From Idiomarina piscisalsi (lineage in GTDB: Bacteria > Pseudomonadota > Gammaproteobacteria > Enterobacterales > Alteromonadaceae): 64,000 bases of DNA. Each line of letters begins with the position of its first letter. Positions within the stretch are counted from its first letter, which is position 1. A program made the translations under genes and the position numbers. The notes beneath the pieces were generated by a model, which saw nothing but the letters and a program-made list of their open reading frames with translations, was not told where the DNA came from and made no database searches. Shown piece by piece: positions 1 to 9,416 of the stretch. Where the stretch lies: NCBI RefSeq assembly GCF_003987095.1, contig NZ_PIQA01000011.1, positions 100,807 through 164,806 of the forward strand, given 5' to 3'.

Positions 1-986
1 AAAAAGTTTTCCGCCAAATAGCGCTTGTCGTCCCGATTCAACGTGCCGACAATACCGAAATCGATACCAATATAGCGTGGGTGCAGCGGATCGTCTTTGG
101 CCACAAAAATATTGCCCGGATGCATGTCGGCGTGAAAGAAGCTGTCGCGGAAGACTTGTGTAAAGAACACTTCAACACCGCGCTCGGCCAGCTTTTTCAT
201 ATCGACACCACGGGCTCGCAGAGTATCAACATCGCTCACCGGTATGCCGTCAATACGCTCCATCACCATTACGTTATGGCGGCTGTAGTCACTGTAAACT
301 ACCGGGATATACAGCATGTCAGAGTTTTCAAAATTGCGCTTAAGCTGAATCGCATTGCCAGCTTCACGCAATAGGTCCAACTCGTCCAGCAATGTCTTAC
401 GGTATTCTTTAACCACTTCTTTGGGCTTTAGACGACGCCCGTCGGGCAGGTGTCGCGCCGCCACAGAAGCCAGTGTTTCCATCAGCTCAAGGTCAGCATG
501 AATGGTTTCCCGAATGTCTGGCCGAATAACTTTAATGACGACATCAACAACCTCGTCGGCTTGTTGCAGCTTCGCAGTATGAACTTGCGCAATGGACGCT
601 GAAGCCAATGGCGTCGTATTAAAGTCGATAAAACACTCATCAATGCTATTAATGTTTAATGACTTCTCTATAATTTTCTGTGCGGCTTCGCCGTCGAATG
701 GCGGTACCTTGTCCTGCAGGCGCGCCAGCTCAATAGCAATGTCCGGCGGCAGTAAGTCCCGGCGTGTCGAAAGCATTTGACCAAATTTAACCCAAACAGG
801 TCCCAGCTGCTCCAATGCCAACCTTAGGCGAACCCCAGCCGGCTTGTCTTTGTGCTTATTCGGCATCCAAAATAGCGCATGACGACCCAGGCGTATCGTC
901 CAGGGCAGCCAACGAGCCGGAATTAAGTCATCCAGCCCATAAGTCAGTAAGGTTTTAGTGATTTTGTAAAAACGCCGAGTCCGCAT
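1..986 (-). CDS. ubiB: UbiB, ubiquinone biosynthesis kinase-like protein (partial)
   Basis: Member of the UbiB/ABC1/ADCK atypical kinase family, a membrane-associated ATPase needed for ubiquinone synthesis. The window edge removes the C-terminus; about 328 N-terminal codons are present out of a usual 540 or so. Read on the minus strand it shows the family KxGQ motif (WVKFGQML), the alanine-rich nucleotide loop ASASIAQVH, and the catalytic and metal-binding segments HADMHPGN and IDFG. The ATG overlaps the ubiJ stop by one base (TAATG), so it is translationally coupled as the last gene of ubiE-ubiJ-ubiB. The gene order and motifs make the call secure; the C-terminal membrane anchor cannot be seen. 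Confidence 0.95.
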   Translation of the reverse strand, partial: MRTRRFYKITKTLLTYGLDDLIPARWLPWTIRLGRHALFWMPNKHKDKPAGVRLRLALEQLGPVWVKFGQMLSTRRDLLPPDIAIELARLQDKVPPFDGEAAQKIIEKSLNINSIDECFIDFNTTPLASASIAQVHTAKLQQADEVVDVVIKVIRPDIRETIHADLELMETLASVAARHLPDGRRLKPKEVVKEYRKTLLDELDLLREAGNAIQLKRNFENSDMLYIPVVYSDYSRHNVMVMERIDGIPVSDVDTLRARGVDMKKLAERGVEVFFTQVFRDSFFHADMHPGNIFVAKDDPLHPRYIGIDFGIVGTLNRDDKRYLAENF

Positions 987-1591
987 TAGCTCTTCCTTTC
1001 CCCGAACTGCCTTTGCAGGCGCTCTACCTTTGCACGCAATTGCTGCATATTGTCTTTGAATTCATTAAATTCTTCGCGCGTTGGAAGCAACTGTTTCTCA
1101 TCTGTGACAACGCCTCTAAACCAACGTTTACTTTCTTCCAACCTTTTCTCGACGTGGCTTCGACTTTTGTGCCACAGTTTCATGAACCAATGTGCGGGGG
1201 CATCTCCGAGCGTATTCGCCAATTCGGCTTCCCAGTCGACCTCTAACGACTTAAACAAGCCCACCAGCTGTTGCGCCAGCATAGGGTCACCGTCAATATC
1301 GAGCTGGTCGGCCTTAATTAGACGCGTTAAATTGGCGGTATCCTGCAGTTCCGGTAAAACGCCAAGTTCAGTGCTTATGCAGCAGTCAACGTCATCGCTA
1401 TCCGCCGTGCTGATATAAATACCCGCTTCATCCACACTAACGGTGGTTGTAAACGGCAACTCTTTAAGTTTCAGCCGAACCCGTTTACCTGCTAAACGGC
1501 GCAGTCTTTCAGAGCTTTGCGCGTCTTTTTTTAACAGCGAATTTGCTAACTTCTCAAACAGAACCGTTGGCAATAGCGGTAATAACGTCAT
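986..1591 (-). CDS. ubiJ: UbiJ, ubiquinone biosynthesis accessory factor with SCP2 domain
   Basis: 201-residue protein between ubiE and ubiB, the conserved position of UbiJ in gammaproteobacteria. UbiJ is a lipid-binding accessory factor of the soluble Ubi complex that carries out the later ring hydroxylations and methylations. The N-terminal 120 residues fit an SCP2-type sterol carrier fold. The C-terminal end (about 170-201, [20 protein letters not shown]) is a short predicted coiled coil, as in known UbiJ. Start and stop both overlap their neighbours by one base (TAATG at 1591 and at 986). Sequence conservation in this family is low, so the call rests on fold pattern, length and synteny. 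Confidence 0.9.
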   Translation of the reverse strand: MTLLPLLPTVLFEKLANSLLKKDAQSSERLRRLAGKRVRLKLKELPFTTTVSVDEAGIYISTADSDDVDCCISTELGVLPELQDTANLTRLIKADQLDIDGDPMLAQQLVGLFKSLEVDWEAELANTLGDAPAHWFMKLWHKSRSHVEKRLEESKRWFRGVVTDEKQLLPTREEFNEFKDNMQQLRAKVERLQRQFGERKS

Positions 1592-2346
1592 TAGAACTTA
1601 TATCCTCTATGCAGAGCGACAACACCGCCTGTCATATTTTGATAGTCGACTTTTTCGTAGCCGGCGGTTTCCATCATCGACTTTAGAGTGTCCTGATCAG
1701 GATGCATACGGATCGATTCCGCCAGATACTGATAACTATCGGCGTCATTCGCAACCACCTGCCCCATTTTGGGCAGTATATTAAACGAGTAAAAGTCGTA
1801 CACCTGATTTAAGGTGGCTGATACAGGTTTAGAAAACTCCAGAATTAACAGTCGACCGCCAGGCTTTAAAACACGCAACATAGAGCTCAACGCTTTGCCT
1901 TTGTCGGTCACATTACGCAGACCGAAAGCAATGGTAATGACATCAAAGGTATTGTCGTCAAACGGCAACTCTTCCGCGTCTGCCTGCACATAACGCACGT
2001 TGCCAACAACACCTCTGTCACGCAGTTTGTCGCGGCCAACTTTTAACATAGCGTCATTAATGTCCGCTAACACCACTTCGCCTTCCGGTCCCACCCGACG
2101 CGAAAACTGTGCGGTTAAGTCGCCTGTGCCACCGGCAATATCCAGCACTTTCATGCCTTTTCGAACACCGCTGCAGTCAATGGTGTAACGTTTCCACAGC
2201 CGATGAATGCCAAATGACATTAAGTCGTTCATGACATCGTACTTTGACGCTACCGACTGGAACACGTTGGCGACCAGGTTTTTCTTTTCACTTCTGGCCA
2301 CTTTTTGGTAACCAAAATCTATCGAATCGTCTTTTCTATCGTTCAT
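1591..2346 (-). CDS. ubiE: UbiE, C-methyltransferase of ubiquinone/menaquinone synthesis
   Basis: S-adenosylmethionine-dependent C-methyltransferase acting on 2-polyprenyl-6-methoxy-1,4-benzoquinol and on demethylmenaquinol. At 251 residues it has the normal family length. The class I Rossmann motif I is [12 protein letters not shown] (about residues 68-79). The UbiE signatures [17 protein letters not shown] near the N-terminus and [14 protein letters not shown] in the middle are both clear. It is the first gene of the ubiE-ubiJ-ubiB run. A 42-base gap separates it from the recG stop, so it could be read through from recG or have its own promoter there. Confidence 0.97.
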   Translation of the reverse strand: MNDRKDDSIDFGYQKVARSEKKNLVANVFQSVASKYDVMNDLMSFGIHRLWKRYTIDCSGVRKGMKVLDIAGGTGDLTAQFSRRVGPEGEVVLADINDAMLKVGRDKLRDRGVVGNVRYVQADAEELPFDDNTFDVITIAFGLRNVTDKGKALSSMLRVLKPGGRLLILEFSKPVSATLNQVYDFYSFNILPKMGQVVANDADSYQYLAESIRMHPDQDTLKSMMETAGYEKVDYQNMTGGVVALHRGYKF

Positions 2347-2388
2347 TCAAACTGTCCCGAACTCAATTTCCTGTAGTGTACTTGATGT

Positions 2389-4470
2389 TCACACTTGAGC
2401 ATAGTGGTCACGCCTTGGTAACCACCGCTCAATCAGCGCATTTGCGCTTTGCGGATACTCTTTCAATACAATTTCAGCAATTCGCTGAGCTTCCGGAATA
2501 AGCGGCTCGTCACGCTCTAAGTCCGCCACTTTCAATGCCGCCAAACCGGTCTGTCGATGACCAAGCAACTCACCCGGTCCACGAATTTCTAAATCCTTCT
2601 GGGCAATCACAAAGCCGTCGTTACTTTCACGCAAGACGCCGAGCCTTTGCTGAGCCGTTTGCGACAACGGACTGTGATAAAGCAACACACAGTGACTGGC
2701 AACCGACCCTCGCCCAACTCGCCCACGCAACTGGTGCAATTGCGCTAACCCCAAACGCTCTGGGTTTTCAATGATCATCAACGACGCATTGGGGACATCC
2801 ACTCCGACTTCAATAACCGTTGTTGCCACCAAAAGATCAACGTCACCCGCCTTAAATGCCTGCATAACCTGTTCTTTTTGTTCATGCTTGAGGCGGCCAT
2901 GCACTAATCCGATATTTAACCCCGGCAATTGCTCTTGAAGATCGTTAGCGGTGTCCTCCGCTGCCTGGCATTCCAATACATCAGACTCTTCAATAAGCGT
3001 ACACACCCAATACGCTTGCCGGCCTTCGCTCTGACACACGTCCCGCACGCGCTCGACTACGTCCTGTCGTCGTGTATCCGGCACCGCCACCGTTGTCACC
3101 GGGGTTCGCCCCGGCGGCAGTTCATCAATGATGGACGTGGCCAAATCCGCATAGGCTGTCATGGCCAGGGTTCTTGGTATTGGCGTTGCTGTCATAATTA
3201 ATTGATGCGGATGCACACCCGCTTGCACGCCTTTCTCACGTAATTGTAACCGTTGATGCACCCCAAAACGATGCTGCTCGTCAATAATCACCAACGCCAG
3301 GTTTTTATATTCCACGTCGTTTTGGAACAGCGCATGCGTGCCCACCAACAAGTGAATATTGCCGGCTTTTAATTGCTCAAGTAGCTCGCTGCGGCGTTTA
3401 CCTTTCGACTTACCACTTAACCAGGCAACATTGACACCCAGCGGGCTTAGCCACTGCTCAAACGTAATCGCATGCTGCTCTGAAAGCAGCTCCGTCGGTG
3501 CCATCAACGCCACTTGGTAGCCCGCTTCAATAGCGGCTAATGCGCTCAGCGCCGCCACCAGTGTTTTACCTGAGCCGACATCGCCTTGCACAAGCCGCAT
3601 CATGGGGGCTCCCTGTGCCATATCACCAGTAATTTCACCCACGACACGCTGCTGTGCATTAGTCGGAGAAAACGGAAGCTGGCTTAAAAAGGGCTGGGTT
3701 AAACGCCCGGTTCCGGTGACTTTAAATCCGGCTTGTTGCTGTTTCGAGTGGCGCAGTTGCAACATACTTAACTGATGAGCAATAAGCTCTTCCATCGCCA
3801 GACGCTGCTGAGCAGGGTGTTCACCTTGTTCAAGCGCTTGCAGAGACACATCTGTTGGAGGCTTGTGAAGCGTTAAGATCGCTTGTTCCAAGGACAAATG
3901 ATGCGGTTGTAACGTATTGGGAAGTAGTTCGGGTAAGGCGCCCGGTGTTAAGTAACTGAGCGCTTGTTCGATGACCTTTCTTAGCAACCCTTGAGTGACC
4001 CCCTCAGTCATGGGGTATACCGGTGTCAGCGTATCTTCGGTGGGCATGGCCTCGTCGCCCCGCATCACCTTGTATTCCGGGTGAATCATTTCCCAGCCGG
4101 TCATGCCCCGGCGCACTTCACCAAATGCCAGAATTTTTGTCCCGGCTGCAAACTGCTTTAACTGAGCGGCACTGAATTGAAAGAACCGCAATGTAATACT
4201 GCCAGTGTCATCAGACGCCTGGCATATCAACATACGACGTCGGCCATATTTAATATCGGCATGGCGCACAGTGACCAGAACATTCGTCGACAGCCCTTGT
4301 CGCAACTGAGCGACTGATTCAATGCGGGTACGATCTTCGTAACGAAGCGGCAGGTGCAATAAAGCGTCACTGACAGACTCAAGCCCGAGTTTTTTCAGCT
4401 TAACCGCTACTTTGTCTCCAACGCCTTTTAGCACCGTTAATGGAATTCGGTGCAGCCCGTTTTCCGGCAC
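2389..4470 (-). CDS. recG: RecG, ATP-dependent DNA helicase
   Basis: Branched-DNA translocase that regresses stalled replication forks and processes Holliday junctions. 693 residues, the normal length. The N-terminal wedge (OB-fold) domain precedes helicase motifs: Walker A GDVGSGKT near residue 300, motif II DEQH, motif III TATPIPRT, and the C-terminal helicase lobe with QLRGRVGRG. The C-terminus carries the RecG arm with GPGELLG. It follows trmH with a 9-base gap, so the two are probably co-transcribed, as in the enterobacterial spoT-trmH-recG order. Confidence 0.97.
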   Translation of the reverse strand: MPENGLHRIPLTVLKGVGDKVAVKLKKLGLESVSDALLHLPLRYEDRTRIESVAQLRQGLSTNVLVTVRHADIKYGRRRMLICQASDDTGSITLRFFQFSAAQLKQFAAGTKILAFGEVRRGMTGWEMIHPEYKVMRGDEAMPTEDTLTPVYPMTEGVTQGLLRKVIEQALSYLTPGALPELLPNTLQPHHLSLEQAILTLHKPPTDVSLQALEQGEHPAQQRLAMEELIAHQLSMLQLRHSKQQQAGFKVTGTGRLTQPFLSQLPFSPTNAQQRVVGEITGDMAQGAPMMRLVQGDVGSGKTLVAALSALAAIEAGYQVALMAPTELLSEQHAITFEQWLSPLGVNVAWLSGKSKGKRRSELLEQLKAGNIHLLVGTHALFQNDVEYKNLALVIIDEQHRFGVHQRLQLREKGVQAGVHPHQLIMTATPIPRTLAMTAYADLATSIIDELPPGRTPVTTVAVPDTRRQDVVERVRDVCQSEGRQAYWVCTLIEESDVLECQAAEDTANDLQEQLPGLNIGLVHGRLKHEQKEQVMQAFKAGDVDLLVATTVIEVGVDVPNASLMIIENPERLGLAQLHQLRGRVGRGSVASHCVLLYHSPLSQTAQQRLGVLRESNDGFVIAQKDLEIRGPGELLGHRQTGLAALKVADLERDEPLIPEAQRIAEIVLKEYPQSANALIERWLPRRDHYAQV

Positions 4471-4479
4471 AATGCCCCC

Positions 4480-5163
4480 TTACCGTTTTTCCCGCATAGC
4501 TTGCCACCAACTGTCGTTCGCAATAATTTGCCCACCGTCGTCAAGTTCGGGGTAGTCAATGCCTTTGCGCTTACACGCTTTCGCATAAATAGGATGCCCG
4601 CCTTCAAAAAGCACCCGGTGACGCTCTTGCGCACTAATTTGAGGCGACTGATACATACCGGCCAGTTCACGCTGTCGCTGTGCTTCATAAAACATCACCG
4701 CACCCGCCACCGAAACATTCAAAGATTGCACCATACCGACCATAGGTATCATCACATGCTGGTCGGCCTGTGCCAACGCCTGCTCAGTCACACCGTACTT
4801 CTCCTGCCCCAGCAAAATAGCTGTCGGCTTGGTGTAATCAATGTCCCGAAAGTCGACCGAGTGCTCTGATAAATGCGTAACCACAACTTGCATACCCTGC
4901 TCGCGGACTGTGCTAATAGCATCATCCATCGACTTATGATTATGAATTTTCACCCAGTTCTGACTGCCAAGCGCTGTGCCACCTGACAATCGCGCTTTCT
5001 TCGTAAGCCATACGGCGTGCATTTCATGCACACCTACCGCATCAGCCGACCTAACTACCGCAGATAAGTTATGGTTCTTATGAACGTTCTCCATAATGAC
5101 CGTTAAGTCAGGCTGGCGTTTATCGAGCATTTGGTTAATTCTTAAATAGCGTTCAGGACTCAT
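4480..5163 (-). CDS. trmH: TrmH, tRNA (guanosine-18) 2'-O-methyltransferase
   Basis: SpoU-family (SPOUT) methyltransferase that makes Gm18 in the D-loop of tRNA. 227 residues, close to the E. coli enzyme. The three SPOUT motifs are visible: motif 1 with NHNLSAVVRSADAVG (catalytic Arg), motif 2 ILLGQEKYGV, and motif 3 IPMVGMVQSLNVSVAGAV that forms the knot and dimer interface. Directly upstream of recG. The usual upstream neighbour spoT lies 4.6 kb away here, separated by inserted genes. Confidence 0.95.
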   Translation of the reverse strand: MSPERYLRINQMLDKRQPDLTVIMENVHKNHNLSAVVRSADAVGVHEMHAVWLTKKARLSGGTALGSQNWVKIHNHKSMDDAISTVREQGMQVVVTHLSEHSVDFRDIDYTKPTAILLGQEKYGVTEQALAQADQHVMIPMVGMVQSLNVSVAGAVMFYEAQRQRELAGMYQSPQISAQERHRVLFEGGHPIYAKACKRKGIDYPELDDGGQIIANDSWWQAMREKR

Positions 5164-5231
5164 TGCATTTTTTCAAAAAAGAACTAATTATTAGCAGTAT
5201 ACCTGAGTCGATGAATCAGTCCTAACCGCAG

Positions 5232-6155
5232 TTAAGCGACCCATTTCTCGTCTTTAGTAAAGGCGACCGTCAACCACCAGCGATACCCTAGCTTTATAAT
5301 TTGACTGTGTATTTTTTCGCGAATGGCATCCTGTCGTAAGACCGTGACAGAAAAGTCGTCGGGTCTAACAATAAAGTCAATTTCCAAAAATACAGTGCGA
5401 CCTACTTTTTGAATGCGAACCACACTCGAGTCGAAATTATTTTCTCTCTCGACCTCTTCCACAATACGGTTTAACTGCTTAACTAACTTCCCTTTCGGCT
5501 GAAAACCGATGAGTTCTTTCGCACTTTGGATTAAGCCTTTCAGCGGAGTAGCAATAAACGCAAGTGACGCCACCAACACTAAGACCGGATCTATATAGGG
5601 CACCCACTCTTCCATCGAAACACGCATGAGTATTAGCGCACCAACAAAGCCGATAAATATGCCCGTGGACAAAATGGTATCGAGGAACCATTCGTAAGAC
5701 TCAGAGCGAACCAAGTCTGACTCCAAATTGGCTGAGGCTTTTTTAAAATAAAAGTAGACACCCGCACAGACAACCGAGGAGATAAGCGAATACACCAGCG
5801 CCACATCGATGTTCACGTCACTGCCACCAGCGGCGATATTAAAAGCGGCGGCAAAAGCAGAGTACACGCATAAGACAATTAACGTGAGGTATTTAACACC
5901 GACTAAAAAAGGTTCGATAGCGCTTTTACCGTAAGGAAAAGATGCGCTGTCGTCGGCATTCACATTTTTAGCAGCAATGAGCGACAAATAAGATAGCAAT
6001 AAACTAATGCCCGAATACAAGCCGTCAAAAAGCACCACTGACGAACCGGTTAACAGCCCAACCACAATACCCGACACCGTGAAGAACAACGAGGCCAAGA
6101 CCGATAACGATAACAGTTGTGACTCTAACTCCGGGTCGAGCTTTTTACTGAACAT
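5232..6155 (-). CDS. CDF-like cation efflux protein with unusual metal-site residues
   Basis: 307-residue integral membrane protein matching the cation diffusion facilitator pattern: about six hydrophobic segments in the first 220 residues, then a cytoplasmic C-terminal domain (about 225-307) like the CDF dimerisation domain. In YiiP/FieF-type transporters the core site is DxxxD in TM2 plus (H/D)xxxD in TM5. Here TM2 reads D44-G-L-Y-S48 and TM5 reads E155-W-F-L-D159, so one TM2 aspartate is replaced by serine and the TM5 histidine by glutamate. The metal specificity, or whether it moves a metal at all, is therefore open. Its start overlaps the stop of the GNAT-like gene (TAATG); it is the last gene of a three-gene cassette. 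Confidence 0.8.
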   Translation of the reverse strand: MFSKKLDPELESQLLSLSVLASLFFTVSGIVVGLLTGSSVVLFDGLYSGISLLLSYLSLIAAKNVNADDSASFPYGKSAIEPFLVGVKYLTLIVLCVYSAFAAAFNIAAGGSDVNIDVALVYSLISSVVCAGVYFYFKKASANLESDLVRSESYEWFLDTILSTGIFIGFVGALILMRVSMEEWVPYIDPVLVLVASLAFIATPLKGLIQSAKELIGFQPKGKLVKQLNRIVEEVERENNFDSSVVRIQKVGRTVFLEIDFIVRPDDFSVTVLRQDAIREKIHSQIIKLGYRWWLTVAFTKDEKWVA

Positions 6156-6709
6156 TACCTATCCTTACGATAAAAATTTGCTGAGATATTGTTCATACCG
6201 AAGAGTTCGCAGAGTCTTCGCCCTTCTTCCGAGTAGGCTTCCGCAAAAATCCCCTTAGCTTGCGGGGTTTCCTTTAAATACTGATTCAAGAGACGATACC
6301 CCTGGCGTATGAGTTTCATTGCAACAGAACTGTTTCGCAACGTCTTCGTCACCACGACGGCGCTAATATAAACATAGTGCGGTGCTGTTTGAGCATCCTG
6401 CCCTGAAACCACGGTGAACTCAGTCTCAGAGCACTTCCCCTCTAAAAACGCCATTGTTTCATCTGTTTTTACGCGCATGGCTGAGAAGTGGCCTAACATA
6501 GTGTCACCCTGCATAGCACAAACAAACAATGACATATTGTTCCGACGATGCTTTAACCAATACTGACTCTCGTTATCTTGCGAGTCATAGCCGGAAATAT
6601 CATCGGCTGATAGCGCGACGGTTTTTTCAACAATGTCATCAACGGTGTAGCCCATTCCCTGTAATTCTGCATAGGTGAAAAAGCCGGGGCTTAACTGTTT
6701 TTCTTGCAT
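6155..6709 (-). CDS. GNAT-like N-acyltransferase, function unknown
   Basis: 184 residues. The middle and C-terminal part has a GNAT-like pattern: a strand with hydrophobic core (YVYISAVVVTKTLRNSSVAMKLI, about 112-134, where V-V-x-x-x-x-R resembles the beta4 and pyrophosphate-loop region) followed by a helix and the strand GIFAEAYSEEGRRLCELFGM typical of the last GNAT elements. The classical Q/RxxGxG/A loop is not well conserved, so acetyl-CoA binding is unproven. Start and stop both overlap neighbouring genes by one base, implying strict translational coupling between the 2-TM protein upstream and the CDF-like protein downstream. Substrate unknown. Confidence 0.6.
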   Translation of the reverse strand: MQEKQLSPGFFTYAELQGMGYTVDDIVEKTVALSADDISGYDSQDNESQYWLKHRRNNMSLFVCAMQGDTMLGHFSAMRVKTDETMAFLEGKCSETEFTVVSGQDAQTAPHYVYISAVVVTKTLRNSSVAMKLIRQGYRLLNQYLKETPQAKGIFAEAYSEEGRRLCELFGMNNISANFYRKDR

Positions 6710-7932
6710 TAACTTCGTACCGCTTTTTTGGTGAGCCGACGCATTCTTACAATGCCCAAAATCGCTACAAATAAGACAAAACTAACACTAATCGCAGCTA
6801 TCCCGGAATATATCGCTAGCATATTAAGCGGCTTTTTCTGGATAAGTGATTCAGCTAACACGAATAGTAACGGCACCGCCTCGAAAAAGAACACGATAAT
6901 AGCAATGTAGTTTATCGTGCGGGTTTCTTTTTCTGCCTGCGCAGCATTCGACAGGTTTACTCGCTGTTCGAGGAAGCTTTGGTTCTTTCGGTACGTTTCC
7001 AGCGAACGATCAATATCGAACTTTTCGAATAAACTGTCAGCCAATTGCTGCGCTGAGGGGTATAAAAATATATCCAGATCCCAGAACAAAATTGCTGACT
7101 TAAAATCGCCCATTAAGTCATTAATGTCGTCCAGCTCCAGTTCCTCATCGGTTTGAATTGAATGAGTCACTCGCAAGTTCGCACGTTTTATAGACGCCTC
7201 TCTGAACATAAGCAACTCAATAATAAAAGTCAGCATTAAGTCGCGTCGAATAGCCTTTACTGATGTGCCGGACAGCTCAGGATCATCCCTGTCCAGGTTG
7301 TCATCGTATCGCAGTACCGTTGTCTTACTGGCGTAAATTTCACTGCTGTTGTAAACCGCTATATTGTCCTGCCAACCGCCATTTCCAAAGGTTGGTAGCA
7401 ACCCCGCCGACTCCATTACGTCAGACTCATACATTTCGTTGGCAAATATCGACGGCTTTAAGGTTTCTGGCAGTTTTCGTCCGGTACTAAGACAAACTCG
7501 CGCCTTGCCAGATACCTGCAAGCCATGATTTTTCTTTAAATACGCATAAAAGTTAGCATTACGCTCGTCGCCGTCAGTTATTTCAATACCTTCACGCGAT
7601 ACTCTGTCGAGTAGCTGAGTTATCGGCTCACCAGTAACACCAAACACAATGGTCAAAATACATAGCTGAGTGCGTTGGTTAAGCGTGAAATACACATCGC
7701 CCGGAAGCTGTTCGCAGTTGGTATCTTTTTCGCTTTCACCATGAAAATTAAATGAAAAGCGGCCTAGCGTCCCACGTTCAAACTGATTCCAGCTACGATT
7801 AGAAATTTCCTCTGAAAACCTGTCGGCAATTTCACTGACATAAGAACCTTTTTCAGTTTCACTGCCTTTTAGCTCTTTACCGTCCAAATAGCAGGGGATA
7901 AACACATACGCCCGGCCAAAAAACTGATCCAT
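6709..7932 (-). CDS. Unknown protein with C-terminal two-helix membrane anchor
   Basis: About 407 residues; I do not recognise the family. The first 330 residues look soluble, without a signal peptide. The end has two hydrophobic helices (about 345-367 and 376-398) and a short basic tail, so the bulk probably lies in the cytoplasm, tethered to the inner membrane. I chose the ATG at 7932: it has a strong AAGGAGG seven bases upstream, while an upstream TTG at 7950 would put that ribosome site inside the gene. It is the first gene of the cassette with the GNAT-like and CDF-like genes, and diverges from the antiporter gene over a 135-base promoter gap. The cassette interrupts the conserved spoT-trmH neighbourhood. 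Confidence 0.8.
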   Translation of the reverse strand: MDQFFGRAYVFIPCYLDGKELKGSETEKGSYVSEIADRFSEEISNRSWNQFERGTLGRFSFNFHGESEKDTNCEQLPGDVYFTLNQRTQLCILTIVFGVTGEPITQLLDRVSREGIEITDGDERNANFYAYLKKNHGLQVSGKARVCLSTGRKLPETLKPSIFANEMYESDVMESAGLLPTFGNGGWQDNIAVYNSSEIYASKTTVLRYDDNLDRDDPELSGTSVKAIRRDLMLTFIIELLMFREASIKRANLRVTHSIQTDEELELDDINDLMGDFKSAILFWDLDIFLYPSAQQLADSLFEKFDIDRSLETYRKNQSFLEQRVNLSNAAQAEKETRTINYIAIIVFFFEAVPLLFVLAESLIQKKPLNMLAIYSGIAAISVSFVLFVAILGIVRMRRLTKKAVRS

Positions 7933-8067
7933 AAACGCCTCCTTTTGCAAAAATATACCACTGTGGTCACAATCAATGCATTACTTTCGTGTTGCAGAAA
8001 AAGTGTTGCACAAAAACCAATGGACGGATAAGCTTCTGGACGTCCAAATAAAAATAAAGGGTAGTTT

Positions 8068-9408
8068 ATGACAGATTCGTCGCCGCAGCCGGCAAGCGCA
8101 AAAGCACTCCTGCCTTTGGCGTTATTCCTCGTGCTATTTTTAGGCACCGGCCTGTACTTCCAAAACGAAGGGGTCGAGTACGCCTTTTATCAGCTACCAA
8201 GTCCTGTCGCCATTTTGCCCGCTATTGTGCTGGGCATACTACTGAGTAAGCAGGCCTTTGAAGAGAGAATTAACACCTTCGTTGCCGGTGTCGGTGACAA
8301 TAACATCATTACCATGTGTGTTATCTACCTTCTTGCGGGTGCGTTTAGCACAGTTGCAGAAGCGACCGGAGGCGTGGATGCTATGGTGGCACTCGGGCTC
8401 AGCATTATTCCGGCGGCGTTTCTCCTACCCGGGCTGTTTATTATTGCCGGGGTTATTTCAACAGCAATGGGGACGTCAATGGGAACCCTGGCTGCCTTAG
8501 CTCCGGTAGTACTGGGTATTGGTGAGGCCACCGATATCAGTTTGCCGCTGCTCGCCGGTGTACTAGTGAGTGGTGCGATGTTTGGTGACAACCTGTCAAT
8601 TATCTCGGACACCACCATTGCCGCAACACGCACGCAAGGCTGTACGATGCGCGACAAGTTCCGTGCAAACCTAAAAATTGCAATACCAGCGGCTATTGTC
8701 ACTATTTTGTGGTTAGTAACTTACGACACCAGCGAAGCACCTCTGAAAATTCCTGATGCCAACCTTTGGCTCTCACTGCCTTACTTCGCGATCATCGTAC
8801 TGGCGGTTATGGGGTTGAACGTTTTTGCAGTACTTGGGCTTGGAATTGTCCTGGCGGCAGCTTTCGGCATGTTCACGGTGGACTACCAGTGGGTTGCCTT
8901 TAGTCAGGACATTTATAAAGGCTTTGAAAGCATGCAGGAAATTTTCTTACTATCATTGCTTATTGGGGGGCTATCTGCGCTTATTCGCCAGCAGGGTGGT
9001 TTAGCATTCCTGGCTCAGTTCGTCGAAGCGGCAGCGAATAAAGTCAGCAAGCACAAACAACGTGCTTCAGCCATCGGCATCGCTGGCCTGACAGCATTAA
9101 CTAACCTATGTGTTGCCAACAATACGGTCAGCATTCTCCTGGCAGGTGAAGTGAGTAAACGACTGGCAAAAATTGGTAATTTAGCGCCACGTCAAAGCGC
9201 GAGCCTATTGGATATTTTTGCTTGTGTTGTGCAAGGTGCGTTGCCTTATGGTGCGCAAGCTTTATTAATGGGCGCAAGCTTCAAGATATCACCGTTGTCA
9301 GTGAGTATTCACACCGGTTACTGCTTTATTCTCGCAACAGTGGCTATTGCTATTATTATTTGGCGCCGCCCGCTGGAAGACAGAGAGCCAGCGCCAGAAT
9401 CGGTGTAA
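8068..9408 (+). CDS. NhaC-family Na+/H+ antiporter
   Basis: 446 residues with about eleven hydrophobic segments. The region around residues 165-210 carries the hallmark of the NhaC family (SGAMFGDNLSIISDTTIAATRTQG followed by MRDKF), and a second conserved stretch ALTNLCVANNTVSIL lies near residue 350. Proteins of this group exchange sodium or protons, sometimes coupled to organic anions such as malate/lactate (MleN), so the exact substrate is uncertain. It lies on the plus strand among minus-strand genes, convergent with ridA (8-base gap), inside the broken spoT-trmH run. A sodium antiporter fits a marine lifestyle. Confidence 0.88.
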   Translation: MTDSSPQPASAKALLPLALFLVLFLGTGLYFQNEGVEYAFYQLPSPVAILPAIVLGILLSKQAFEERINTFVAGVGDNNIITMCVIYLLAGAFSTVAEATGGVDAMVALGLSIIPAAFLLPGLFIIAGVISTAMGTSMGTLAALAPVVLGIGEATDISLPLLAGVLVSGAMFGDNLSIISDTTIAATRTQGCTMRDKFRANLKIAIPAAIVTILWLVTYDTSEAPLKIPDANLWLSLPYFAIIVLAVMGLNVFAVLGLGIVLAAAFGMFTVDYQWVAFSQDIYKGFESMQEIFLLSLLIGGLSALIRQQGGLAFLAQFVEAAANKVSKHKQRASAIGIAGLTALTNLCVANNTVSILLAGEVSKRLAKIGNLAPRQSASLLDIFACVVQGALPYGAQALLMGASFKISPLSVSIHTGYCFILATVAIAIIIWRRPLEDREPAPESV

Positions 9409-9416
9409 CCCTTAAA

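Noticed and set aside
81..374. Open frame on the plus strand across the ubiB region.
   Set aside because: Antisense shadow of the well-conserved ubiB coding sequence; no ribosome site and no family match.
8068..9408. NhaC antiporter gene as part of the three-gene cassette next to it.
   Set aside because: It is divergent with a 135-base gap and belongs to a family that usually stands alone; a shared role cannot be shown.
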